DNA of 64,000 nucleotides from Actinomycetota bacterium (GCA_020438795.1 JAGQTY010000011.1:1-64000); one strand, 5' to 3'; shown: positions 8,837 through 18,608, counted from the stretch's first letter. Notes: generated by a model not told the origin, from the sequence alone. A program made the numbers and translations.

Positions 8837-8852
8837 TAGTCTGACCAGCGTG
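8837..8852 (+). promoter_or_regulatory. Leaderless promoter of degV
   Basis: The -10 box TAGTCT (8837-8842) is followed by a 7-nt spacer and then the GTG start at 8850. There is no Shine-Dalgarno sequence. Confidence 0.6.
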
Positions 8853-9689
8853 AGTGTTGCTCTCGTCACCGATTCCACGGCCTACTTGAATCCGGAGCAG
8901 GTGACGCGCTCTGATGTGAGCGTGGTCCCTGTTCAGGTGATCATCGAGGGTGCCGTGTTCGCGGAGGGCCTTGACATCTCGTCGGCCGAGATCGCCGACG
9001 CGATGCGGAGCAACAAGCAGGTCAGCACCTCGCGGCCGACCCCGGCGCAATTCGCTGAAGCCTACGATCGACTGGCAGGGCAGGGGGCGCAGGCCATCGT
9101 CTCGGTGCATCTGTCCTCCGAGATGTCGGGTACCTGCGACGCGGCGCGGTTCGCCGCCAAGCAGGCTGCAGTGCCGGTGCAGGTGGTGGACAGCCGGACG
9201 ATCGCCATGGGCATGGGGTTTGCGGTCCTGGACGCCGCTGCGGCCGCACAGCGAGGGGCGGAGCAGGAACAGGTTGCGGCAGTCGCCGAGGACTCCGCTG
9301 CCCGTAGTCACGTGTACTTCTACGTGGATTCGCTGGTGTATCTGCAGCGGGGCGGACGGATCGGTTCGGCTCAGCGACTCGTCGGGACCGCTCTGGCGAT
9401 GAAGCCGATCCTGCATGTCGCCGACGGCAGGGTCGAACCCCTGGAGAAGGTGCGCACCCGCAATCGCGCCATCACCCGGCTCGAGGACCTGGCGGTGGCG
9501 GATGCGTCGCTGGCCCCGAGCCGGATCGCCGTCTCGCATCTTGACGCCGGCGCCACCGCCGGCGACCTGGCCGACCGCCTGCGTTCCCGGCTCCCGGACA
9601 CTCCTGTGGAGATCGGTGAGGTAGGGGCGGTCGTGGGTGCCCATGTCGGACCGGGCATGGTGAGCGTCACCGTCAGCCCGCAGCCATGA
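8850..9689 (+). CDS. DegV family fatty-acid-binding protein
   Basis: DegV-fold proteins bind fatty acids and in some bacteria (FakB) present them to a kinase. The 279-aa protein starts MSVALVTDSTAYL, has the lipid-headgroup loop SSEMSGT (about 89-95), and has LVYLQRGGRIG and AMKPILHVADGRV, all typical of the family. GTG at 8850 is chosen because the family alignment begins here and a -10 box sits 7 nt upstream; the frame stays open further upstream only as antisense of the aldolase. No FakA-type kinase is seen in the window. It overlaps plsY by four bases, which links fatty-acid binding to phospholipid synthesis. Confidence 0.92.
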   Translation: MSVALVTDSTAYLNPEQVTRSDVSVVPVQVIIEGAVFAEGLDISSAEIADAMRSNKQVSTSRPTPAQFAEAYDRLAGQGAQAIVSVHLSSEMSGTCDAARFAAKQAAVPVQVVDSRTIAMGMGFAVLDAAAAAQRGAEQEQVAAVAEDSAARSHVYFYVDSLVYLQRGGRIGSAQRLVGTALAMKPILHVADGRVEPLEKVRTRNRAITRLEDLAVADASLAPSRIAVSHLDAGATAGDLADRLRSRLPDTPVEIGEVGAVVGAHVGPGMVSVTVSPQP

Positions 9690-10279
9690 CGGTCAGCCCG
9701 TGGCTGTTCGTGGCTGCTGCCGTGATCGGGTACGCGTTCGGCTCCATCAACCCCGCCAGCCTGTTCGCCCGCGCTCGTGGCATCGATCTGAAGGACGTCG
9801 GTTCGGGCAATCCAGGGGCCACCAACGCCTCCCGCGCGATGGGCAAGAAGATGGGGGTCCTCATCGCGCTGCTGGACGTGCTCAAGGGATTCATCCCTGC
9901 ACTGGCGTTCTCGCTGATCTACGACCCTGCCGGCGAACTGGCGGGTTTCGCTGCCGTCGTCGGGCATATCACCTCACCATTCCTGCGGGGCAGGGGAGGC
10001 AAGGGTGTTGCAACCACCCTGGGCGCGGTCATGGGGGCCCAACCGATCTGGACGCCGTTCCTGCTGGCCGGATTCGCGGTCGGCTACCTGGCCACACGCC
10101 GGGTGGGAATAGGGGCAGTCTGCGGGGCGGTCGTCCTGATCATCGTGTCGCTGTTCGCGCCGGGAGTTCACACGACGATCTTCGGCATTGCGATGGGGCT
10201 GCTGATCATCGTGCGGCACTACAAGAATCTCGGGGCCGCGTGGCGGGACTGGCCCGATCTGCGCAAAGCCAAGTCGTAG
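9686..10279 (+). CDS. plsY: Acyl-phosphate:glycerol-3-phosphate acyltransferase PlsY
   Basis: PlsY transfers an acyl group from acyl-phosphate to sn-glycerol 3-phosphate in the membrane, the first step of phosphatidate synthesis. The 197-aa polytopic protein shows the three family motifs: GSINPASLFAR, the glycine-rich GSGNPGATNASR with LDVLKG, and GHITSPFLRGRGGKGVAT. Translation is coupled to degV through an ATGA overlap, which fits lipid-related functions for both genes. Confidence 0.95.
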   Translation: MTVSPWLFVAAAVIGYAFGSINPASLFARARGIDLKDVGSGNPGATNASRAMGKKMGVLIALLDVLKGFIPALAFSLIYDPAGELAGFAAVVGHITSPFLRGRGGKGVATTLGAVMGAQPIWTPFLLAGFAVGYLATRRVGIGAVCGAVVLIIVSLFAPGVHTTIFGIAMGLLIIVRHYKNLGAAWRDWPDLRKAKS

Positions 10280-10363
10280 CGTCGTGCCCGGTGGAGCGCT
10301 GAAGCGATCCACAGATTCCGGGTCTTAAGCCTCGCGGACGCGTCCAGCGCCGACTGTGGGGTC

Positions 10364-11038
10364 ATGCCGACTCGAATCAGGATCCCCGCCCGTTCCGACC
10401 TGAGGTCGATTCTCGTCATTCTGCTCCTCGGCCTGCTGGGTGCGGGGTTCATGTGGTGGAACAGTCGACCCGCTGCCATGATCCAGCGCAGCACCACGCA
10501 GTCGGTGGCCCCCAGCCAGGCGACACCGCCGGATTTGCAACCCACCGAGCTGGGGCTGCCCGTCACCCAGCCGCTCTCGGGTGGCTCCCCATCTTTGGCG
10601 GCGGTTGGCCTTGTGACCGTGTACGTGCACGGCGCCGTTCGCCATCCCGGCGTCTATGAGTTGCCCGTGGGGTCTCGAGTGACCGATGCGCTGGGGGAGG
10701 CGGGCGGAATGCTGGCTCGGGCCAGGCCCGGTGATCTCAACCTCGCCCGGCAGGTCAGTGACGGCGAGGCGGTCTTCGTGTCCGGTCGGGGCCAGCCGTC
10801 GATGACCGTGGTGGAAGACCCGGTCACGTCTGGTACACCACAGTCGGGCGCGCCCATCTCGCTTCGCACTGCGACGCTTGAACAACTCGAGACGCTGCCG
10901 GGGGTCGGCCCGGTTCTGGCTGAACGCATCATCAGGCACCGGGAGACTCAGGGATTCGCATCCGTCGAGGAACTGCAGGACGTGCCCGGAATCGGGCCCA
11001 AGACATTCGCCGAACTCGCGCCGAGGCTGTCTCCGTGA
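10364..11038 (+). CDS. comEA: DNA-binding competence protein ComEA
   Basis: ComEA is a membrane-anchored double-stranded DNA receptor for natural transformation. The 224-aa protein has a short N-terminal cytoplasmic stretch, one transmembrane helix (about 16-34), a linker, a SLBB-like domain (VYVHGAVRHPGVYELPVGSRV, split here as about 84-104) and C-terminal tandem helix-hairpin-helix motifs (TLPGVGPVLAERI and VPGIGPKTFAELAP). It overlaps comEC by four bases. The upstream 84-bp gap shows no clear ribosome binding site, so the ATG is the likeliest but not a proven start. Confidence 0.93.
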   Translation: MPTRIRIPARSDLRSILVILLLGLLGAGFMWWNSRPAAMIQRSTTQSVAPSQATPPDLQPTELGLPVTQPLSGGSPSLAAVGLVTVYVHGAVRHPGVYELPVGSRVTDALGEAGGMLARARPGDLNLARQVSDGEAVFVSGRGQPSMTVVEDPVTSGTPQSGAPISLRTATLEQLETLPGVGPVLAERIIRHRETQGFASVEELQDVPGIGPKTFAELAPRLSP

Positions 11039-12342
11039 GCGGCGCGCTGGACGTCAGGACCTCGGTGCCAGGGGTCTCGGTGTGGATCGGGGAAGTGGCG
11101 CAGTTGTGCGGTCGATGGCAGGCATCGCTGTCCTGGCTGCTACTGGCCGTTTCGATCCCGCTGCTGCTGCACAAAGAGCGACGAGGCGCAGCCGTGCTCC
11201 TCGTGGTCGCGATGAGTCTGCTGACGGGTGTGCTGCTGGCGAGCGCGACGCAGGCGCGCGCAACGGTTCCCGCGGCGCTGGTCGAGCAGACACTGCCCTT
11301 GCAGCTGGTCGTGGACAGACCGTCGAAGCCCTCGGCGTCGCAGCGTTGGAGCCTTGCCACGACGATCGTGGCCGCCGGCCCGACGCCGCTCGCTGCTCGG
11401 GCGATCCTGATGACTGACACTCGGTCCGACTGGCCGGTCGGCTCAACCCTGGGCGTGAGAGGCGTCATCAGTCCCGGCAAGACCCCGCTCAGCTACTTCG
11501 TGTCGGTCCGGGGCCCGCCCAACGTCGCGCCACCACAGGGACTGGCGGCTGCCGCGGCCGAGGTCCGGTCGGGACTGCTCGGAGTCGTCCGCGAGCGAGC
11601 TGGAGGTGCGCTGGTGGCGGGTCTGACGGTCGGGGACGAGTCCCTGCAGAGCGCCGAACTCGCCGCCAGCATGCAGCAGTCGGGCCTGGCCCACCTGACC
11701 GCGGTCTCCGGAGGCAACATCGCGATCGTGCTGCTGCTCACCTGGGGTGTCGTCCGGTTCTTCACCCCTGCCATCGCTCCGCAGGTGTGTGCCGGAACGG
11801 GCGCGATCCTCGGCTACTCGCTGCTGGTCGGCCCGCAGCCGAGCCTGCTGCGAGCAGCGCTCATGGGTGCGGTGCTGGTCTTCTCGCTGATCCGGGGTGG
11901 GCCCACCACGGGGCTGCCCGCGCTGGGCACGGCAGTGTGGCTGTTGCTGCTGCTGGATCCGGGGCTCGCCGTCTCGCTGGGTTTCCTGCTATCGGTCGTG
12001 GCGACCGCGGGCCTGATCCTGCTCACACCGGTGGTCACGTCCGTGCTGCGGCGGGCGGCTGTCATCGAGCGACTGCCCCGCCGCCTGGTCCAGGCTGCGG
12101 TCGTGGCCCCCGTGGCGTATCTGGCCACACTCCCGGTGCTGGCCGTACACGGGCTGGCAACGTCGCTGTCCGCGATCCCAGCCAATCTGCTTGCCGCCCC
12201 AGCGGTCCCGCTGGTCACCGTGAGTGGCTTGCTGGCCACCGTGGCAGCGCCGGCGAGCGAACCCCTGGCACAGTTGCTGGTGGTTCCTGGGCTCGAGGGC
12301 GCGGTATGGATCGAGCGGGTCGCAGAGGTCTTCGGTGGGTGA
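11035..12342 (+). CDS. comEC: ComEC competence channel domain (N-terminal half of a split ComEC)
   Basis: ComEC forms the inner-membrane channel through which single-stranded DNA enters. This 435-aa frame contains the N-terminal segment and the multi-pass Competence domain, with LTVGDESLQSAEL and the conserved HLTAVSGGNIAIVL, followed by about ten hydrophobic helices. It ends at TGA 12340-12342, right where a ComEC of usual length would continue into its beta-lactamase-like domain. That domain follows in the +1 frame with an 8-bp overlap. The pair is therefore a split or frameshifted comEC; a real two-gene arrangement, recoding and a sequencing error all remain possible. Confidence 0.88.
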   Translation: MSGALDVRTSVPGVSVWIGEVAQLCGRWQASLSWLLLAVSIPLLLHKERRGAAVLLVVAMSLLTGVLLASATQARATVPAALVEQTLPLQLVVDRPSKPSASQRWSLATTIVAAGPTPLAARAILMTDTRSDWPVGSTLGVRGVISPGKTPLSYFVSVRGPPNVAPPQGLAAAAAEVRSGLLGVVRERAGGALVAGLTVGDESLQSAELAASMQQSGLAHLTAVSGGNIAIVLLLTWGVVRFFTPAIAPQVCAGTGAILGYSLLVGPQPSLLRAALMGAVLVFSLIRGGPTTGLPALGTAVWLLLLLDPGLAVSLGFLLSVVATAGLILLTPVVTSVLRRAAVIERLPRRLVQAAVVAPVAYLATLPVLAVHGLATSLSAIPANLLAAPAVPLVTVSGLLATVAAPASEPLAQLLVVPGLEGAVWIERVAEVFGG

Positions 12343-13183
12343 GCGAACAGACGTGTGGGCCATCCGGGCTCTCGCAGTTGTACTGCCGGGCCTGCTCGCC
12401 TGGTGGGTCGTGGCACAAGGTGGGTCGTTCGACTGGCGGGTGGTCGTGTGCGACGTCGGACAGGGCAGCGCGACGGTGGTCCGCGGGGGTGAGCAGGTGG
12501 CGGTCATCGATGCGGGTCCGGACAACGGCAGGGTGCTGGACTGCCTCGCCGACCTGGGGGTGCAGGAGGTCGCAGCGGTGTTCATCTCCCACCTCGACCG
12601 GGATCATGTCGGTGGCCTGGGACAACTCCTGACCAGCCTCCCGGTTCAGCGGGTCCTGGTGAGCGGCGCCGGGCAGGAGCAGGAGGATCTGGCCGAACTC
12701 GCCGCGACGGTTCCTTCCCACGTACCGATCAGTGCTCTGGGTGCGCCAGCCGCGGTGGCAGTCGGCGACGAGCTCGTGCTCCGGGTGGTGTGGCCGCAGC
12801 AGGGTAGCCCGGCCGCTGAGGCCAGTGCCAACGACGGCTCTCTCGTCCTGGCCGCGAATTGGCCGGACGGGGCGGCGGCGCTGATCCCCGGTGACATCGA
12901 AGCGCCCGTCCAGGGGTTGCTGGCCCGCAGCCTGGACCGCGCAGCCTTCGACGTGGTGGTCGTGCCACACCACGGCTCGGCCAACTTCGATGAGGTGTTC
13001 CCGGACCGCTTGCGCCCTGCTGTTGCCGTCGTCTCCGTCGGAGCCGACAACGGTTATGGTCACCCCGTCGATCGGGTGCTGGCTACCTACGAAGCCGCTG
13101 GGGCACAGGTCTGGCGCACCGATCGGGCAGGCAACATTGCGCTGGCCTGGAACGCCGATGCAGTGCTGCTGGACTCGTGGTGA
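12335..13183 (+). CDS. ComEC C-terminal metallo-beta-lactamase domain
   Basis: This 282-aa frame begins with a hydrophobic helix (AIRALAVVLPGLLAWWVV) and then the beta-lactamase-like domain found at the C terminus of ComEC: VVCDVGQGSATVV, the metal motif SHLDRDHVGG (about 85-94), GDIEAPVQ and VVPHHGSAN. In ComEC this domain is proposed to degrade the non-transforming strand. The GTG at 12335 overlaps the upstream frame by 8 bp, so translational coupling would work. A +1 shift around 12335-12342 would fuse the two frames into one protein of about 718 aa. Confidence 0.85.
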   Translation: MGERTDVWAIRALAVVLPGLLAWWVVAQGGSFDWRVVVCDVGQGSATVVRGGEQVAVIDAGPDNGRVLDCLADLGVQEVAAVFISHLDRDHVGGLGQLLTSLPVQRVLVSGAGQEQEDLAELAATVPSHVPISALGAPAAVAVGDELVLRVVWPQQGSPAAEASANDGSLVLAANWPDGAAALIPGDIEAPVQGLLARSLDRAAFDVVVVPHHGSANFDEVFPDRLRPAVAVVSVGADNGYGHPVDRVLATYEAAGAQVWRTDRAGNIALAWNADAVLLDSW

Positions 13184-13233
13184 GCGCACGATCCCGCCGG
13201 GGTCGCGGCGGATTCCGGGTCGTGGCAGCGTGC

Positions 13234-13248
13234 CAGAATGGAGCCATG
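13234..13248 (+). promoter_or_regulatory. Possible leaderless promoter of holA
   Basis: The -10-like box CAGAAT (13234-13239) lies 6 nt before the ATG at 13246. It departs from TANNNT at the first base, so support is moderate. Confidence 0.35.
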
Positions 13249-14247
13249 GCGCGTGAGGTGACTCTGGTGACCGGCCCGGAACCGTTCCTCGTGGAGCGGC
13301 AGGTTCGCGAGGCGGTCGAACAGACGCAGCAGCGACACCCGGAGCTCGAGGTTGCCAGGCTGAGCAGTAGCTCCGGCGAGGACGGCCTCAGCCTGTCGGA
13401 GCGGCTCACCCAGAACCTGTCCCCGTCGTTGTTCGGCGAACCACCCATCGTGGTCGTGCCGGAGCTCGCCACCGCCGACGAGACAGCCATCGATCTCATC
13501 AGGTCCGAGCTGACGCAGGAGGGGTCGCCGCTGATCATCGGGCACAACGGGGCAGCCCGCGGCAGGGGAGTGATCAACGCGGCCAAGAAGGCCGATTGCC
13601 GGATCATCACGGTCAAGAAGCTTCGCGAAGCCGATCTGCGGTCATTGGTGAATCAGGTGGCCAGGGAGTCAGGGGGTCAGCTCTCACCGGAGGCTGGACA
13701 ACGACTCGTGGAAGCGATCGGCACCGATCAGCCCGAACTGCTCGTCAGCGCCGTACGGCAGGCCGTCGCCGATGCACCGGAAGGGAGGGTGGATGAGTCC
13801 GCGGTGCACACCATGGTTCCCCTGCAGGCCAGGATCAGCTCGTTCCAGGTCGTCGACCATATCTGGGCAGGCAGGCTCCCCGAGGCCGTCCGGCTGCTTC
13901 GCGGGATGGAACAGCGTGAGCGGGGTGTGGGGGTTGCGGTCATCGCTGCGATCGCTCACGGCCTGCGAATGATGGCGGTCGCCGAGTCCGGTAGCAGTAT
14001 CGAAGGGCTAGGGGTTGCTCCCTGGCAATTGGACCGGGCTCGTCGCAATCTCCGCAGCTGGCATGCGACCTCGGCGAGGATCGCGCACGTGGTGGCTGCC
14101 CTGCCCGAGTATGACGCCACCATGAAGGGTGGACTGGGCGACGGAGTGGCGCTTGATGACGAGCAGAAGCTCGCAGTCGTGGAGGAACTGGTGGTCAGGC
14201 TGGCGGCAGGTGACCGGCCGGATGTCGTGATCGACTCAGGCGACTGA
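13246..14247 (+). CDS. holA: DNA polymerase III subunit delta
   Basis: HolA is the clamp-loader subunit that opens the sliding clamp. The 333-aa protein starts [20 protein letters not shown], the usual N-terminal signature (VxGxExFL), followed by the degenerate AAA+ core and the helical collar domain. The ATG at 13246 is preferred to an upstream GTG because the family motif starts five residues in and a -10-like box is placed for a leaderless start. The 3' end overlaps the convergent rpsT gene by 12 bp. The comEA-comEC-holA-rpsT-lepA order is the conserved actinobacterial one. Confidence 0.93.
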   Translation: MAREVTLVTGPEPFLVERQVREAVEQTQQRHPELEVARLSSSSGEDGLSLSERLTQNLSPSLFGEPPIVVVPELATADETAIDLIRSELTQEGSPLIIGHNGAARGRGVINAAKKADCRIITVKKLREADLRSLVNQVARESGGQLSPEAGQRLVEAIGTDQPELLVSAVRQAVADAPEGRVDESAVHTMVPLQARISSFQVVDHIWAGRLPEAVRLLRGMEQRERGVGVAVIAAIAHGLRMMAVAESGSSIEGLGVAPWQLDRARRNLRSWHATSARIAHVVAALPEYDATMKGGLGDGVALDDEQKLAVVEELVVRLAAGDRPDVVIDSGD

Positions 14248-14499
14248 GTTCGCGGCGCGTGAGACGGCCGATTTCCGGTTCGCCGCCTGGTTCTTGTGCA
14301 GCACGCCCTTCGAGACGGCGCGGTCCAGTTCCTGGCACGCGTGCCGAGCGGCAGCTTCGGCCTTCTGCGCGTCACCTGCGGCGACAGCCTCGTGCACGCG
14401 CCGGATTGAGGTCTTCAGGCGAGACTTCACGTCCTTGTTGCGCTGCCGGGCCTTCTCGTTGGTCCGGTTGCGCTTGATCTGAGACTTGATGTTGGCCAC
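14236..14499 (-). CDS. rpsT: 30S ribosomal protein S20
   Basis: S20 binds 16S rRNA early in small-subunit assembly. The 87-aa basic protein begins [22 protein letters not shown] (in parts ANIKSQIKR and RTNEKAR), and contains the typical [15 protein letters not shown]-terminal segment. The start has AGGACC upstream. The 3' end overlaps holA by 12 bp. It is divergent from lepA, and the two promoters overlap. Confidence 0.97.
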   Translation of the reverse strand: MANIKSQIKRNRTNEKARQRNKDVKSRLKTSIRRVHEAVAAGDAQKAEAAARHACQELDRAVSKGVLHKNQAANRKSAVSRAANSVA

Positions 14500-14578
14500 A
14501 GTGGTCCTTTGTAGTACAGCCTTGCTTGCAGGGGTTGCGATATGGGCTCGCCGGGAACCGGCGCTCAGGCCCAGCCTT

Positions 14579-14585
14579 TAGAATA
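14579..14585. promoter_or_regulatory. Overlapping divergent -10 boxes of rpsT and lepA
   Basis: TAGAAT on the plus strand (14579-14584) and TATTCT on the minus strand (14585-14580) are almost the same base pairs read in opposite directions. RNA polymerase could bind one orientation at a time, coupling S20 and LepA expression. Confidence 0.4.
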
Positions 14586-14626
14586 GCCACACTACCGCCG
14601 ATCGGCTAATTCGAACAGGACCACAT

Positions 14627-16453
14627 GTGAGTGACACCACACCAGGACAGACCGATCAGGCGCTCATCCGGAACTTCTGCATCATCGCGCACATCGATCA
14701 TGGCAAATCGACGCTGGCGGACCGCATGCTGCAAGCCACCGGCACCGTCTCCGAGCGGGACATGCGCTCGCAGTATCTGGACCGGATGGATATCGAGCGG
14801 GAGCGTGGCATCACCATCAAGAGTCAGGCCGTTCGGATCCCGTACCGGACCCCCTTGGGGCAGACCTATGTCCTGAATCTCATCGACACGCCGGGGCACG
14901 TGGACTTCACGTATGAGGTGAGCAGATCGCTGGCGGCCTGCGAGGGTGCGGTGCTGCTGGTCGACGCGGCGCAGGGGATCGAGGCGCAGACACTGGCCAA
15001 CCTCTATCTGGCCCTCGACAACGATCTCGAGATCATTCCGGTCCTGAACAAGATCGATCTTCCTGCCGCACAGCCGGAACGCTTCGCCGAGGAACTCAGT
15101 CACATCATCGGGTGCGATGAGAGCGACGTGCTGCGAGTCTCCGCCAAGACGGGGGAGGGCGTGGCCGAGCTTCTGGATCGTGTTGTTGAAGTGATCCCAG
15201 CGCCCTCGGGCGACCCGCAGGCGCCGGCACGTGCGCTGATCTTCGACTCCGTCTATGACACCTACCGCGGCGTTGTTACCTATGTCCGCATGGTTGATGG
15301 GGCACTGGCGCAGCGCGACCGCATTCGCATGATGTCGACCCGAGCCACGCACGAGACCCTCGAACTCGGGGTGATCTCACCTGAGCCGGTACCAGCCAGC
15401 GGGATCCGCGCGGGAGAGGTGGGTTACCTCATCACCGGTGTCAAGGATGTGCGGCAGAGCAGGGTGGGTGACACCGTCACCTCAGAGCGCGATCCCGCCG
15501 CGGTGTCGCTGGGCGGATATCAGGACCCGAAGCCGATGGTGTACTCGGGATTGTTCCCCCTCGACGGTTCGGACTATCCAGACCTTCGCGACGCACTGGA
15601 CAAGCTCAAGCTCAATGACGCCGCCCTGGTCTATGAGCCCGAGACCTCGGCTGCCCTCGGCTTCGGGTTCCGGTGCGGATTCCTGGGCCTGCTGCACCTC
15701 GAGATCATCAGAGAACGGCTCGACCGCGAGTTCGGGCTCGATCTGATCGCCACAGCTCCCAGCGTGGTCTATGAAGTGTTGCTGGATGACGGCAGCGAGT
15801 CCGTCGTGACGAATCCCAGCGAGTTCCCTGACGGCAAGATCGCCGCTGTCAGTGAGCCGGTGGTGAAGGCGACGGTCATCGCTCCGTCGGAATATGTCGG
15901 GGCCATCATGGAACTCTGCCAGTCGCGCAGGGGAGCGTTGCTGGGTATGGACTATCTGTCGCCGGAGCGGGTGGAACTGCGCTACACGCTGCCGCTGGCG
16001 GAGATCGTCTTCGACTTCTTCGACGCGCTGAAGTCCAAGACACGAGGGTACGCGAGTCTGGACTACGAGCCCGCCGGCCAGCAGGAGTCGGACCTGGTGA
16101 AGGTGGACATCCTGCTGAACGGGGAACCGGTCGACGCCTTCTCCGCAATTGTTCATAGGGACAGCGCCTACAACTACGGCGTGGCCATCGCTGCCAAGCT
16201 GCGGGAGCTCATCCCCCGCCAGCAGTTCGAGGTGCCGGTCCAGGCGGCGATCGGCAGCCGCATCATCGCCCGGGAGACCATCCGCGCGATCCGCAAGGAC
16301 GTGCTCGCCAAATGCTACGGCGGTGACGTCTCCCGCAAACGCAAGTTGCTGGAGCGCCAGAAGGAAGGCAAGAAGCGGATGAAGATGGTCGGCCGCGTCG
16401 AGGTCCCCCAAGAAGCCTTCATCGCTGCGTTATCGGCCGACAACGACAAGTGA
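14627..16453 (+). CDS. lepA: Elongation factor 4 (LepA)
   Basis: LepA is a ribosome-associated GTPase linked to back-translocation and initiation fidelity. The 608-aa length is standard. Visible motifs are the P-loop AHIDHGKST, the switch region [22 protein letters not shown] and the LepA-specific C-terminal region with [16 protein letters not shown]. The GTG at 14627 is the first family-consistent start and is preceded by AGGACC. It is transcribed away from rpsT. Confidence 0.97.
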   Translation: MSDTTPGQTDQALIRNFCIIAHIDHGKSTLADRMLQATGTVSERDMRSQYLDRMDIERERGITIKSQAVRIPYRTPLGQTYVLNLIDTPGHVDFTYEVSRSLAACEGAVLLVDAAQGIEAQTLANLYLALDNDLEIIPVLNKIDLPAAQPERFAEELSHIIGCDESDVLRVSAKTGEGVAELLDRVVEVIPAPSGDPQAPARALIFDSVYDTYRGVVTYVRMVDGALAQRDRIRMMSTRATHETLELGVISPEPVPASGIRAGEVGYLITGVKDVRQSRVGDTVTSERDPAAVSLGGYQDPKPMVYSGLFPLDGSDYPDLRDALDKLKLNDAALVYEPETSAALGFGFRCGFLGLLHLEIIRERLDREFGLDLIATAPSVVYEVLLDDGSESVVTNPSEFPDGKIAAVSEPVVKATVIAPSEYVGAIMELCQSRRGALLGMDYLSPERVELRYTLPLAEIVFDFFDALKSKTRGYASLDYEPAGQQESDLVKVDILLNGEPVDAFSAIVHRDSAYNYGVAIAAKLRELIPRQQFEVPVQAAIGSRIIARETIRAIRKDVLAKCYGGDVSRKRKLLERQKEGKKRMKMVGRVEVPQEAFIAALSADNDK

Positions 16454-16579
16454 CCAAACGCCGAATTGTCCATTGCTGGCGGGGCGGAAAGTGTCAGCCG
16501 AGGTCCCCGAGACCATGATCATCTGGAAGGATGACCGCAGGACACCGTGTGCGTGCCAGTGCGCCGATCTAGCGACGGC

Positions 16580-16594
16580 CCTGTCACGGACAGG
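16580..16594. repeat. Short stem-loop upstream of the acyl-CoA synthetase
   Basis: CCTGTC (16580-16585) and GACAGG (16589-16594) form a 6-bp stem with a 3-nt loop. It lies about 20 bp upstream of a possible -10 box TATATT (16615-16620). The remaining part of the 214-bp gap after lepA shows no gene. Confidence 0.3.
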
Positions 16595-16667
16595 TGAGGA
16601 AATGCGCAGGGCGCTATATTTGCGCAAGCGGCGCACACGATGAGCGCTAGCTCAATAGGAGGCGGAA

Positions 16668-18518
16668 GTGACCGAAGCACCCTCGGCAGGACGGACCACG
16701 GGGTCCCTGAACGAGCCCTACCCGACACCGGCGGCGACAGTCGGCCAGATGATCTTCGACAGGCAGGACAAGAGCGGTCCCGAGGAGGCCTTCCAGGCTC
16801 CGACAGCCGACGGTGGCTGGCGCTCCTTCACCTGGAACCAGGTCATCGACGAGGCGACCGAAGTCGCCGCAGGCCTGATCGCCCTCGGTATCGAGCCGGA
16901 GCAGCGGGTCGCGATCGCCAGCAACACGCGACTTGAGTGGATCATCGCGGACATGGCGATCATGCTGGCAGGCGCGGCGACCACCACGGTCTACCCCAGC
17001 ACCGGTGCCGAGGATGTGGGATTCATCCTCGGTGACTCGAACTCCAGGATCGTCTTCGCCGAGGACGAGAGTCAGGCTGAGAAGGCCAAGGAGCAGAAGG
17101 ACAAGCTCTCGGAACTGGAGACAATCGTCCTGATCGACGGTGATGCCTCCAGCGATGATGAGATCTCATGGGCCGATCTCCGCGCCAAGGGCAAGGCCTA
17201 CCTCGAGGATCACCCGAACATCGTCCGCGAGCGTGTCGACAACACCAAGTCCGACGACCTGGCCACGTTGATCTACACCTCCGGCACCACGGGCAAGCCC
17301 AAGGGTGTGGAACTGACGCACGCCAACTGGGCCTATGAGGGCGCCGCAATGGCGGCCCTGGGCATCATCCGGCCGGACGATGTCCAGTTCCTCTGGCTGC
17401 CGCTGGCACACTCCTTCGGCAAGGTGCTCATCTGCGCCCACCTGCAGATCGGCGGCGTGACCGCTGTCGACGGTCGGGTGCCGAAGATCATCGAGAACCT
17501 GCCGGTCATCCGCCCCACCCTGATGGCGGCCGTGCCGCGCATCTTCGAGAAGGTGCACGCCGGTGTGACCCACCAGGTCGAAGTGGAGGGCGGCGCGAAG
17601 GCCAAGATCTTCAACTGGGCCTTCGCCAAGGGAGCCCAGGCTCGTGAGAAGCGCATGGCCGGCGAGAATGTCGGCGGCCTGCTCGGTATGCAGCTTGGCC
17701 TCGCCGACCGGCTGGTCTTCTCCAAGATCCGCGAGCGGCTCGGTGGCCGGTTGCGCTACTTCGTCTCGGGCTCCGCGGCGCTGAGCTCCGATATCAACGA
17801 GTGGTTCGATATCGTCGGGATGCCGGTTCTCGAGGGCTACGGGCTCACGGAGACCTCGGCGGCTACCACCGTGAACCGGCCCAACAACCGGATGTCTGGA
17901 ACGGTCGGCGAGCCCCTGCCTGGGACCGAGGTCAAGATCGCCGACGATGGCGAGATCCTGATCCGGGGTGGCGGTGTCATGCGTGGCTACCGCAACCGCC
18001 CGGAGGCGAACGAGGAGGTTTTCGGTGTGGCCGAGGGCTGGTTCGCGACCGGCGACATCGGTGTCATCGACGACGGCGGCCGCATCAAGATCACTGACCG
18101 CAAGAAGGACCTGGTCAAGACCTCGGGCGGCAAGTACATCGCTCCGGGAGCGATCGAGGCCTCCTTCAAAGCTGTCTGTCCTCTGGCCGGCGCCGTGGTC
18201 GTCATCGCGAACGACCGCAAGTTCGCGTCCATGCTCGTGGCGCTCGACCCCGACGCGGCGAAGACGTTTGCGACCGCTCATGGGATCTCCGACGACTCGA
18301 TCGAGGCCATGTCGAAGGATCCTCAGGTTGAGGCGTCGGTGCAGGAGGCGATCGACAAGCTCAACCAGGGACTCAACCATTGGGAGACGATTAAGAAGTT
18401 CGTGATCCTTCCTCGCGAGCTCACTGTCGAGGGCGGCGAGCTGACGCCGAGCCTCAAGGTCAAACGCAAGGTTGTTGAGCAGGAGTTCGAGGACGACGTG
18501 AACGGCATGTACTCCTGA
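16668..18518 (+). CDS. Long-chain acyl-CoA synthetase (AMP-forming)
   Basis: The 616-aa enzyme would activate a fatty acid with ATP to acyl-AMP and then acyl-CoA. It shows the AMP-binding P-loop YTSGTTGKPKGVELTH (about 200-215), the A8/A5-type motifs GYGLTETSAAT and GDIGVIDDGGRIKITDRKKDL, and the C-terminal lysine region GELTPSLKVKRK. The overall form matches bacterial FadD15/FACL-like proteins. The GTG is set by AGGAGG seven bases upstream. It is monocistronic and followed by the strongest terminator in the window. The chain length preference cannot be read from sequence. Confidence 0.92.
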   Translation: MTEAPSAGRTTGSLNEPYPTPAATVGQMIFDRQDKSGPEEAFQAPTADGGWRSFTWNQVIDEATEVAAGLIALGIEPEQRVAIASNTRLEWIIADMAIMLAGAATTTVYPSTGAEDVGFILGDSNSRIVFAEDESQAEKAKEQKDKLSELETIVLIDGDASSDDEISWADLRAKGKAYLEDHPNIVRERVDNTKSDDLATLIYTSGTTGKPKGVELTHANWAYEGAAMAALGIIRPDDVQFLWLPLAHSFGKVLICAHLQIGGVTAVDGRVPKIIENLPVIRPTLMAAVPRIFEKVHAGVTHQVEVEGGAKAKIFNWAFAKGAQAREKRMAGENVGGLLGMQLGLADRLVFSKIRERLGGRLRYFVSGSAALSSDINEWFDIVGMPVLEGYGLTETSAATTVNRPNNRMSGTVGEPLPGTEVKIADDGEILIRGGGVMRGYRNRPEANEEVFGVAEGWFATGDIGVIDDGGRIKITDRKKDLVKTSGGKYIAPGAIEASFKAVCPLAGAVVVIANDRKFASMLVALDPDAAKTFATAHGISDDSIEAMSKDPQVEASVQEAIDKLNQGLNHWETIKKFVILPRELTVEGGELTPSLKVKRKVVEQEFEDDVNGMYS

Positions 18519-18534
18519 TCACGCTACGAAGACT

Positions 18535-18566
18535 CGGATGGGGACCGGTGCACCGGTCCCCATCCG
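18535..18566 (+). terminator. Intrinsic terminator of the acyl-CoA synthetase gene
   Basis: Two 16-nt arms (18535-18550 and 18551-18566, arm CGGATGGGGACCGGTG) are perfectly complementary with no extra loop bases, so the tip must open. They are followed by CATTCTTGTT, a short T-rich stretch. The hairpin begins 17 nt after the stop codon. Confidence 0.9.
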
Positions 18567-18592
18567 CATTCTTGTTCCGCGACGTTGCTGCG

Positions 18593-18608
18593 CAGAATGG
18601 AGTCCATG
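18593..18608 (+). promoter_or_regulatory. Possible leaderless promoter of hemW
   Basis: CAGAAT (18593-18598) stands 7 nt before the ATG at 18606. The same CAGAAT box precedes holA. Confidence 0.35.

Noticed and set aside
7785-8849. Long in-frame extension upstream of degV
   Set aside because: It is antisense to the class II aldolase gene and has the composition of a high-GC shadow frame. The degV family alignment begins at 8850.
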